Shown: positions 8,346 to 15,976 of the stretch, piece by piece
How positions within the stretch are numbered: the first letter of the stretch is position 1
Layout of the letters: each line of letters begins with the position of its first letter
Assembly (NCBI GenBank): GCA_007693385.1
Contig: REDR01000079.1
Coordinates: forward strand, 1 to 64,000
Direction of reading: 5' to 3'
Source of the DNA: Anaerolineaceae bacterium
GTDB taxonomy: Bacteria > Chloroflexota > Anaerolineae > Aggregatilineales > Phototrophicaceae
Length of the DNA: 64,000 bases
Notes under the pieces: model-generated
The model's input: the letters and a program-made list of their open reading frames with translations, nothing else
Told to the model about the DNA's origin: nothing
Databases searched by the model: none
Made by a program: the position numbers and the translations under genes

Positions 8346-10349
8346 TTATTCGGCCAGCTTCATCACGCGCACCGATGTTTCCACCGTGCCAGCCCGCCCA
8401 TCCCGATATTTGACCTCAGCCGTCACGCTCACTTCATCTTTGTCGCCGTACATCGCTTCCAGAATTTCGCCGTAGCGTTGTTCCAATGCGCGGCGGCGCA
8501 GTTTGCGCGTGCGCGTCAGTTCGGCCTCGTCCGCGTCGAATGCCTTATGCAAGATCACGAAGCGGCGAATACGTGCCGAAGGCGGCAGAGTCTCGTTAAC
8601 GCGCACGATCTCCTGTTTGATCGCCTCGTATACTTGCGGCTTCTGCGTCAGATCGACGTATGTCGTGAAGTTCACGCGGTTCTTCTCCGCCCAGCGCGAC
8701 ACATTATCGAAGTCGATAATCACGATGGCGGTCACGTATTCCATATCAAACCCGCCGACGGTCATCACGTCCTGAATGAAGCGGCTGAACTTCAGGCGGC
8801 CTTCGATGTACTGCGGGCTGAAGCTCTCGCCATTGGCAAGCTGAATCATGTCTTTCACGCGATCCAGATAGATCAAATGCCCGTCCTCATCAACATAACC
8901 GGCATCGCCCGTCATGAAGAATCCGTCCTCATCGAACGCGCCCGCCGTCTGTTCTTCGGCGTTGTAATAGCCGGAGAATACCGCGTTACTACGCACGCGA
9001 ATCTCTTGATTCTCCGCTATTTTGATCTCCACGCCCGGGATGATCTCGCCCACGCTCGCCAGCTTGACGTGTCCCGGATAGTGCATCGTCACGCCCTGCA
9101 TCTCCGTCGAACCGTACAGGCTCTTTAACTCCACGCCGCACGCACGGAAGAAGCGCAAAACGTCCGGACTCAGCGCCGCGCCCGATGTGATCGCGTCGCG
9201 CATCCGCACCATGCCGATCTTATCGCGCAACGGATGAAACACCGCCCATTCGCCCAGAAAGCGCAAAAAGCGCAGGTGCGGCGGAATCGGCTGGTTGTCG
9301 TCCTCAAGGTCAATCACTTTGTAAGCCACCGGCATGAACACACGGAACAACAGGCGGTTAATCAGCGTGCTATCGTTAATCCGCATCTGCATGATACGCG
9401 CCATGCCTTCCCACAACCGGCTGGGAAATAGTAGCGTGCTGGGCGCGATCTCGCGGATGTCGGTCTGCACCGTCTCCGGACTTTCCGGGAAGTTCACCTG
9501 AAAGCCGTACAGCAGATGCGACGTTAAGCCCAAACTTTGCTCCGTGATCCACGCCAGCGGGCTGAACGACACATAGTTATCGCTGATGCGGCGCGGCGCG
9601 ACATCTTCAATGTTGGAATTAGCGAAAATCAGGTTGCGATGGCGGATCATTGCACCCTTCGGCAGGCTGGTCGTGCCCGACGTATAGCTGAAAACGGCGA
9701 CATCCTCACCCTTGCCTTTGGCGATCATCTGCTCGAACGCTGACGGGTTCTTCTGATGATATTCGCGTCCCAGTTCTTCCACATCCCAGAACGCCATCAG
9801 CCAATCGTCGTTATAATTCCACAGGCCGCGCTCGTCCCAGTAAATCACCTTCTTGATGTCGGGCAACTGCTCGCGCAGTTCCAGCGCCTTGTCAACCTGT
9901 TCTTGATCGTGCGCCAGCAGAAATGTCGATTGCGAATCACGCACGACGTAGGTCAGTTCTTCGGGGTTGGCGTCGGTGAAGATCGCGGTAGAGATAGCGC
10001 CCGCGCTATGCACCGCGATTTCCGCCCAATAAAATTCGGGATCGTTCTCCCCGATGATGGCGACCTTACCTTCGCGCTCCAGTCCTAACACCACCAGCCC
10101 CAGACAGAAATCGCGCACATGCTCGTGACATTCATCCCATGTGTACTCTTTCCAGATGCCCAGCCGTTTCTTACGCATCGCCACACGCTTGCCGTGTTGC
10201 CGCACGCTCCGCATGAACGCCTTCGGGATCGTATCCAGATCAGGCGATAGCTCGGCGGGTGGGTCGGCGCGGTTGGATCGATAGATGCGCCCGTCTCTCT
10301 GGTCTTTAGCCCGTGCTTCCTGTTGTTCTTGTTCTTGATTCAAAACCAT
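8346..10349 (-). CDS. Long-chain fatty acid-CoA ligase (AMP-forming)
   Basis: An ANL-superfamily enzyme of the FadD15/ACSL branch (667 residues, normal for this branch) that couples ATP to AMP and a carboxylic acid to CoA. The ATP loop YTSGTTSLPKG is at 222-232, the second motif LYGSTEMQG near 410, and the hinge GYVDEDGHLIYLDRVKDMI near 480, all intact. The ATG at 10349 is 3 bases past the livG stop, showing translational linkage. Its position between livG and livH makes transport-coupled activation of an imported acid likely. Similar Liv-plus-ligase clusters are known in several phyla, but the acid here is not identifiable. Members act on medium- to long-chain or aryl-alkanoic acids. Confidence 0.88.
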   Translation of the reverse strand: MVLNQEQEQQEARAKDQRDGRIYRSNRADPPAELSPDLDTIPKAFMRSVRQHGKRVAMRKKRLGIWKEYTWDECHEHVRDFCLGLVVLGLEREGKVAIIGENDPEFYWAEIAVHSAGAISTAIFTDANPEELTYVVRDSQSTFLLAHDQEQVDKALELREQLPDIKKVIYWDERGLWNYNDDWLMAFWDVEELGREYHQKNPSAFEQMIAKGKGEDVAVFSYTSGTTSLPKGAMIRHRNLIFANSNIEDVAPRRISDNYVSFSPLAWITEQSLGLTSHLLYGFQVNFPESPETVQTDIREIAPSTLLFPSRLWEGMARIMQMRINDSTLINRLLFRVFMPVAYKVIDLEDDNQPIPPHLRFLRFLGEWAVFHPLRDKIGMVRMRDAITSGAALSPDVLRFFRACGVELKSLYGSTEMQGVTMHYPGHVKLASVGEIIPGVEIKIAENQEIRVRSNAVFSGYYNAEEQTAGAFDEDGFFMTGDAGYVDEDGHLIYLDRVKDMIQLANGESFSPQYIEGRLKFSRFIQDVMTVGGFDMEYVTAIVIIDFDNVSRWAEKNRVNFTTYVDLTQKPQVYEAIKQEIVRVNETLPPSARIRRFVILHKAFDADEAELTRTRKLRRRALEQRYGEILEAMYGDKDEVSVTAEVKYRDGRAGTVETSVRVMKLAE

Positions 10350-10352
10350 CGT

Positions 10353-11414
10353 TTAATCATCCTGTCCCAAATATGCGCGGACGACGGCTTCATCGCGGCG
10401 TATTTCGTCCGGCGTGCCCTCTGCGATCTTCTGGCCGAAATCTAGCGCGACGATGCGATGCGAAATGTCCATCACCAGCCCGATATCGTGTTCGATCAAC
10501 ATGATCGTCATGCCTTGCCGTTCGTGGATGTCCAGAATGAAACGCGCCATGTCCTCTTTTTCCTCGACGTTCATCCCGGCCATCGGCTCATCCAGCAACA
10601 GCAACGACGGCTCCAAGGCCAGCGCCCGCCCCAGCTCAACGCGCTTACGCAGGCCGTAGCTCAGATTGCCGACGATGGTCTTACGCACATTTTCCATCTC
10701 TAAAAATTCGATGATCTCCTCGACACGGTGGCGATGTGCGATTTCCTCATTGCGCGTCGGCCCGTAGAAGATCGCGCCGGTCAGCATGTTAGAGCGCATG
10801 TGGATGTGGCGAGCGGCCATCAGGTTATCCAGCGCCGTCATGTTGGTATATAGCGCGATGTTCTGGAATGTGCGGGAGATTCCCAACTGGGCGCGGCGGT
10901 AGGGCGGTAACTTGGTGATGTCGCGCCCGTCGAAGATGATCCTGCCGACTTGCGGCTTGTAGAAGCCGTTAATGCTGTTGATGAGGCTGGTCTTGCCCGC
11001 GCCGTTCGGCCCGATGACCGCCAGAATCTCGCCTTGCTTGACGGAGAAATCCACGTTTTGCAACGCTTTGATACCGCCGAAATTCAGCGAAATCTCGCTG
11101 ACGTGGAGCTTGGCGCGTTCTTCGGATTCTTCGCGGAAGTGCGGCAGGGGGAATTGGATGTCGGCACCTACGCCGAGATGCTGGCTGACTGGCTTGAATC
11201 CGGCGAACATGCCCGGACTTTCCAGCGCGGGGTTCAAACGCGGCACCCACGCCCACAGCCACAGCAGACCGATGATGTTGCCAATCGCGCCGACGAGCAA
11301 GCCGATGCGCTGGCCTTCGCGGGGATTTAACCCCATATTCTTAAAAACTGTCGGCGTCACCAACAAACCAATCGCACCGCCGACGACGATCCATATCAAC
11401 AAAAACTGTAACAT
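10353..11414 (-). CDS. livG: LivG-type ABC ATPase with N-terminal membrane segments
   Basis: First gene of the operon. Residues ~105-353 are a complete LivG ATPase: Walker A GPNGAGKTS (135-143), signature LSYGLRKRVELGRAL (LivG typically has LSYG), Walker B LLLLDEPMAGMN, and the C-terminal EGTPDEIRRDEAVVRAYLG tail. Ahead of it lie ~100 extra residues with two strongly hydrophobic helices (about 2-22 and 37-58) joined by a loop containing TVFKNMGLNPREG. An ATPase subunit that carries its own membrane anchor is unusual for the Liv family. The start is the ATG at 11414 with AAGGA about 10 bases upstream; a TTG at 11432 is in frame but badly placed. A frameshift-free single reading frame supports a true fusion. 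Confidence 0.88.
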   Translation of the reverse strand: MLQFLLIWIVVGGAIGLLVTPTVFKNMGLNPREGQRIGLLVGAIGNIIGLLWLWAWVPRLNPALESPGMFAGFKPVSQHLGVGADIQFPLPHFREESEERAKLHVSEISLNFGGIKALQNVDFSVKQGEILAVIGPNGAGKTSLINSINGFYKPQVGRIIFDGRDITKLPPYRRAQLGISRTFQNIALYTNMTALDNLMAARHIHMRSNMLTGAIFYGPTRNEEIAHRHRVEEIIEFLEMENVRKTIVGNLSYGLRKRVELGRALALEPSLLLLDEPMAGMNVEEKEDMARFILDIHERQGMTIMLIEHDIGLVMDISHRIVALDFGQKIAEGTPDEIRRDEAVVRAYLGQDD

Positions 11415-11488
11415 TGCTTTATTTTCCTTCAAAAAGTCCCTGACCAGCGCGTGCCGACCAGTTCGTCAAAAAAGATTATTTAGTACAC

Positions 11489-11500
11489 TCTGTAGACAGA
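11489..11500. promoter_or_regulatory. Candidate operator overlapping the Liv operon start site
   Basis: TCTGT-AG-ACAGA is an inverted repeat with 5-bp arms that abuts the -10 element and covers the expected start of transcription. A repressor bound here would block the promoter. No regulator gene lies next to it, so the partner is unknown. Confidence 0.35.
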
Positions 11501-11528
11501 AGATAGCAAAAAATACAGCGATCTGCAA
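11500..11528 (-). promoter_or_regulatory. Promoter of the seven-gene Liv operon
   Basis: On the minus strand TTGCAG (11523-11528) and TATCTT (11500-11505) are 17 bases apart, and TGC precedes the -10 box, giving an extended -10. The leader to livG would be about 80 bases. Confidence 0.55.
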
Positions 11529-11565
11529 CAAAATGATAAAATCAACGCGATTTCCCGTCGATTCA

Positions 11566-11970
11566 TCAACCGTATGACATCGGCTCATCCAGACGCAACC
11601 ATGTGCGCCCGATGCGGAACAACATGCCCGGACGCAGGCTCACCCGCCCACTGATCGGCTCTTCTTCGCGCTCTAAAAATGTGCCGTTACGACTGCCCCC
11701 GTCTTCCAGCCAGAAAGTCAGGATGAAGGGGTTCGTCACCGAGTCGCTACTGGTGGTCGGCACGGAGACGCATCCCAGCTTGGCGTGCAGGCGCGACACC
11801 TGATTATCAACCGGAATATGCACGTCGCATCCTTCGCGCCGCCCGATGGTGATGATGCGCTCCTCGCCAAACATCGGCTGGTCAAACGACAAGCGCTTGC
11901 CATCGAACGCGCCACTCATGTATGTGACGGAAATCTCGCGGTTAGGAATCGGTGGGGTGGGAAAGCTCAT
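11566..11970 (-). CDS. FHA-domain protein
   Basis: A 134-residue single-domain protein that binds phosphothreonine peptides. All FHA hallmarks are present: the GRREGCDVHI strand (43-52) with the conserved Gly-Arg, VSRLHAKLG (58-66) with Ser59 and His62, and DGGSRNGTFLE (90-100) with Asn95. It lies 13 bases after the TPR-kinase gene and is the last gene of the clpC-kinase-FHA operon. The natural guess is that it reads phosphothreonines written by that kinase; this is inference from linkage. GGAG six bases before the ATG supports the start. Confidence 0.92.
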   Translation of the reverse strand: MSFPTPPIPNREISVTYMSGAFDGKRLSFDQPMFGEERIITIGRREGCDVHIPVDNQVSRLHAKLGCVSVPTTSSDSVTNPFILTFWLEDGGSRNGTFLEREEEPISGRVSLRPGMLFRIGRTWLRLDEPMSYG

Positions 11971-11983
11971 TCTGTTCTCCGGT

Positions 11984-14900
11984 TCAGTTTAATAAGTCTA
12001 ATTTCTGCTGTGATGGCGTGTGTTCCGGGTCAATCGTCAGCGCCTTCTGTAATACTTCCCGCGCATCATCCCGCCGGTTGACTTGCAGAAGCGCCTCGCC
12101 GTAATTGTGCCAGAACCACACGTCGCGCTCGTCCTGTCGCAGGGCGGCCTCGTAACAGATGATCGCCTCCGCCCAGCGATTCAGCGCCCCCAGACACAGC
12201 GCCTTGCCATTCCACGCCCACGCATAGCGATCATCGAGCAGGAGCGCCTCGTCGTAGCTCTGGATTGCTTCCTCGTGGCGGCGCAAACGGCGCAAGATTT
12301 GACCGCGCCGCGCCCATAATACCGCGTTGTTAGTGTGGTCAGTCAAGAGATAATCCACCAGATCAAGCGCCTCGTTGATGCGCTCAATGTCGATCAAAAT
12401 ATCAATCTGGTTGACCACATACCCGATGATCTTCGGGTCTTCCTGTGCGGCGCGTTCGTAATTAGCCAGCGCCTCCTCGCGGCGGTTCATCATCTTCAAC
12501 GTCAGGCCGCGCCCGTTCCACGCCCACGCATAACGCGGGCTGATCTTCAACGCGGTATCAAACGCGGTCAGCGCTTCGTCGTAGCGGCGCAACTTACGCA
12601 ACGCCTGCCCGCGCTTCGCCCAGCTTTCGGCGTGATTATCGTCCATCATCAGCGCCCGATCCAGCACGTCCAGCGCCTCCTCGATGCGATCCAGCGTGAT
12701 GAGTTCGTCGGCCAGATTGTAGTGATACCATACGTCGGCGTCGTTGATGTCGATGGCGGCCTGAAAACATTGGCCGGCTTCTTCGTGTCGCCCCAATGAA
12801 CTCAACGTCAGGCCGCGCCCACTCCATGCCCAATCGTTGTGCGGCTCGATCTCAACCGCACGATCATAGCGGGCGAGTGCCTCGTTCGCACGTCCCAAAC
12901 GCCGGAGAACCTGCCCTAACTGCGCCCAGATTTGCGCGTTGTCGCCATGCGTCAACAGCGCTTCTTCCAGCAGATCGTGCGCGTGCTGATGACGTTTGAG
13001 CCGCATCAGCACATCGGCCTGCTTGTACACGTAAAACGGCTCGTTCAGGTCAAGATGCGATGCCTGATGATAAGCGTCCAGCGCTTGCTCGTAATGCCCG
13101 ATGGCTTCCAGTATCGCCCCCATCTCGCTCCATGACCACGCATACCGCGCCGCGTGATGGGTGGCGTTATTCGCCGCTTTCAGCGCCGCCTCGTGCTGGC
13201 CGGTATTGTTCAGCGCGTGCGCCAACCGCGTCCAGCTACGGGCGTGCTTGGGGTTGATGCTGACCGCCTGCTGTAGCGGCTCGATGGCCTGCGCGTAACG
13301 CCCCAGCAATACCAGCACATTCCCCTGATTGTACCAGTGCCAGATGTCCTCCGGACGGATGTCCGCCGCCTGCTGGTAACAGGTCAGCGCTTCCTCGTGT
13401 CGCCCCATGTTTTCCAGCACAATCCCCTTGCCGTTGATCGCCCATGCCGATTCCGGCTCTAGCGCGATGGCGCGGTTATAAGCGTCCAGCGCCTCGTCGT
13501 AGCGCTCCACATAACGCAAGACCTGCCCCAGCTTCGACCAGCTAAAGACGTGCGTCGGGTCGCTCTGCGTGGCGCGGATCGCTGGCTGTACCGCCTCTTG
13601 ATATTGCCCTAATTCCACCAGCGTATCGGCCAGATTGTACCAGTGCCACACGTCATCGGGCTGGTAACGTGCCGCCCGCCGGAAGCAGTCCAGCGCTTCG
13701 CGTGTTTTGCCCAGCGCCTTGTGTGACAGTCCACAGCCGTTATGCGCCCACGCATAGGTCGGCTCTAGCCGGATAGCCTGCTCGTAAGCGTGGAGCGCGT
13801 CCTCGTAGTGCTTCAGCGTGCGGTGCAATTGCCCCAGCTTCGCCCAGCTTTTAGCGTGGCCGGATGCGATCTGCAAGCCGCGCTCCAATAGCGGGATCGC
13901 CTCTTTCAGCCGCCCTAGATTCTGCATGGCGTCGGCGCGATTGTACCAGTACCACACATCATCGGGATAAAGCTCGGTGGCCGTCTCGAAGCATTCCAGC
14001 GCTTCCTCGATGTGGCCGGTGCGGTCTAAGATGATGCCCTTGCCATTCCACGCCCACGCATACTGCGGATCAATGCTCAGCGCGTGGTCATAGCAGGCCA
14101 GCGCCGCGTCGTAGCGTTCCAGCAGGCGCAACGTGCGCCCCTTCCGCGCCCACGCCCACGCATAATCCGGCTGTAGCTGGATCGCCTGATCGTAGGCTTC
14201 CAGCGCTTCGTCGTAGCGCTCAAGCGCGGTCAGCGAATACCCCTTGTCCAGCAATTCCCGCGCTTGCAACGCCGGGCCGGTGATTTCCAGCACTGGCGGC
14301 TCGCCGTTGGTGTCGGTGTAGACCGTCGTCAATTCCTGAACGATGTTTTCCCATGTGGGCGGGCGATTGTTGGGGTTCTTCTCCAAGCACGCCATGACCA
14401 GCGCTTGCAGATCACGCGGTAGCGCTCGCTTGTACTTGATGTCAAACGCCGGTTGCTGGTTGATGTGCGCCGCCAACCACTGGTCAAAATCCCGCGCCTG
14501 AAACACGCGCTGGCCGGTCAGCATCTCATATAGCACCGTCCCGAAGGCGTAAATATCACTGCGGATGTCCACGTCTTTCGATTGTCCCTGCTCCGGCGAC
14601 ATATACGGCGCGGTGCCGACGATAGCGCCGCCCCGCGTCAGGCGGTCACTGGGGTTGATGTGCTGGTCATCTAGCGGCGCGTTGATGCTCAACGGCTCGT
14701 CCAGATCAATCGAGCGCACCAGCCCGAAGTCGGTCACTTTAGCGATGCCCTCATGCGTGACCAGAATATTGGCCGGCTTCAAATCCCGATGCACCAGTCC
14801 GGGCACTTTGCCCGTCGCGTGCTTCATGCCCAGCGCGATATGCAACGCGAAATCTAACGCCTGCGTCACGCTGATGCGGCGCTGGTCAATCCAGCTTCGC

Positions 14901-15976
14901 AAATCCGACCCCATGCCTTCCGCCCCGCTTATCAGTTCTAGGACGATATGCGGGCGATCCTGTATGCTGTGAACCAGTAGCGCCTGTACGATGTGGCGGT
15001 GCTTTTCCAGCCTCAGCCACGTCAGCGCCTCATGCGTGAAGCGCTTGATGGCGCGTTGATTATCCAGAAAGCGCCCTTGAAAGCTCTTGATGGCGACTGG
15101 CTCACGATTTTTGTGATCGTAACACCGGTACACCACGCCCATCCCGCCCCACAGCACTTCGGTCACTTCATAGCGCCCGTCGATGCGCTCGCCGGTGGTG
15201 AATTCGCCCATCTGTGAAGCGGTCTGGCGGGCGATACCCACGCCCGCGCCACTCGCCCCGCTAATGCTCCCCGTGCCGCCGTCTACGTTGGTCGGCGGCG
15301 CTGAGTGGCCGCCGGTCACGCCTGATTGCAGATCGTCGTCGCGTCCGACATCGGCCACTGTCATCGACGCATCGCTATCCGGCCACGCCAGATGCACGTC
15401 GGCGGCGGTGGCGTCTTCGTTGTCCGGCCTGCTGTCGTCACCGTTGAACGCTACCGCGTGGCCGATCACCTCGCGCTGATACGCCTCGATCACCGCTTTC
15501 AACAGGCGGCGATGCTCCGTGACCAGCGTCGGGCGACTCTCGTCATCGCCGCCCGCCCATAACGCGCTGGCGAGATTGCGCGACGACGGAAACGCCCGCG
15601 CCGTCTCCAGCGTCCATGTGATGAATAACTCCACTGCGCGACGGGCGACGGTGCGATCTACGTCATTCTGTGCTTTGGTCAGCGCCCGCCGATAAGCGGT
15701 CAGCGTTTTGCCGATGTAATACACCAGCAAGCGCACCCCATCCCCGCGCACGCTCAACGATTGCAACGCGCACAGATCACCCAGCGCGAACAGGTCGTTG
15801 ATGTCATCGCGCCGCAACGCCAGCAACCCCAGCCGCCGGATTGTCGGGTGCTGGTCAGTAGCGAATAGATCGCTCTGGTCGGCTTCGCATGGTTGCTTCA
15901 GCGCCCGTTTCGCCGCGTTATCATGCATGGGTAGCGGCTCGCGGTGCGTCTGCGGGATGACCGGTATCTCGCTCAT
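11984..15976 (-). CDS. Ser/Thr protein kinase with ~22 TPR repeats
   Basis: A soluble 1330-residue signalling protein. Residues 1-260 form a helical N-terminal region and a low-complexity linker. The Hanks-type kinase spans about 269-540: Lys297 in VAIK, HRDLKPAN (396-403), DFGLV (416-420) and APYMSPEQ. The glycine loop reads VLWGGMGVVY, one residue short and lacking the first glycine of GxGxxG, so nucleotide binding may be atypical. From about 560 to the C-terminus, roughly 22 tetratricopeptide repeats follow, most with the pattern YAWAWNGKG or VWYWYN at helix A. Its ATG overlaps the clpC stop (ATGA), so the two are translationally coupled. The TPR array probably gathers client or partner proteins; partners are unknown. 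Confidence 0.93.
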   Translation of the reverse strand: MSEIPVIPQTHREPLPMHDNAAKRALKQPCEADQSDLFATDQHPTIRRLGLLALRRDDINDLFALGDLCALQSLSVRGDGVRLLVYYIGKTLTAYRRALTKAQNDVDRTVARRAVELFITWTLETARAFPSSRNLASALWAGGDDESRPTLVTEHRRLLKAVIEAYQREVIGHAVAFNGDDSRPDNEDATAADVHLAWPDSDASMTVADVGRDDDLQSGVTGGHSAPPTNVDGGTGSISGASGAGVGIARQTASQMGEFTTGERIDGRYEVTEVLWGGMGVVYRCYDHKNREPVAIKSFQGRFLDNQRAIKRFTHEALTWLRLEKHRHIVQALLVHSIQDRPHIVLELISGAEGMGSDLRSWIDQRRISVTQALDFALHIALGMKHATGKVPGLVHRDLKPANILVTHEGIAKVTDFGLVRSIDLDEPLSINAPLDDQHINPSDRLTRGGAIVGTAPYMSPEQGQSKDVDIRSDIYAFGTVLYEMLTGQRVFQARDFDQWLAAHINQQPAFDIKYKRALPRDLQALVMACLEKNPNNRPPTWENIVQELTTVYTDTNGEPPVLEITGPALQARELLDKGYSLTALERYDEALEAYDQAIQLQPDYAWAWARKGRTLRLLERYDAALACYDHALSIDPQYAWAWNGKGIILDRTGHIEEALECFETATELYPDDVWYWYNRADAMQNLGRLKEAIPLLERGLQIASGHAKSWAKLGQLHRTLKHYEDALHAYEQAIRLEPTYAWAHNGCGLSHKALGKTREALDCFRRAARYQPDDVWHWYNLADTLVELGQYQEAVQPAIRATQSDPTHVFSWSKLGQVLRYVERYDEALDAYNRAIALEPESAWAINGKGIVLENMGRHEEALTCYQQAADIRPEDIWHWYNQGNVLVLLGRYAQAIEPLQQAVSINPKHARSWTRLAHALNNTGQHEAALKAANNATHHAARYAWSWSEMGAILEAIGHYEQALDAYHQASHLDLNEPFYVYKQADVLMRLKRHQHAHDLLEEALLTHGDNAQIWAQLGQVLRRLGRANEALARYDRAVEIEPHNDWAWSGRGLTLSSLGRHEEAGQCFQAAIDINDADVWYHYNLADELITLDRIEEALDVLDRALMMDDNHAESWAKRGQALRKLRRYDEALTAFDTALKISPRYAWAWNGRGLTLKMMNRREEALANYERAAQEDPKIIGYVVNQIDILIDIERINEALDLVDYLLTDHTNNAVLWARRGQILRRLRRHEEAIQSYDEALLLDDRYAWAWNGKALCLGALNRWAEAIICYEAALRQDERDVWFWHNYGEALLQVNRRDDAREVLQKALTIDPEHTPSQQKLDLLN

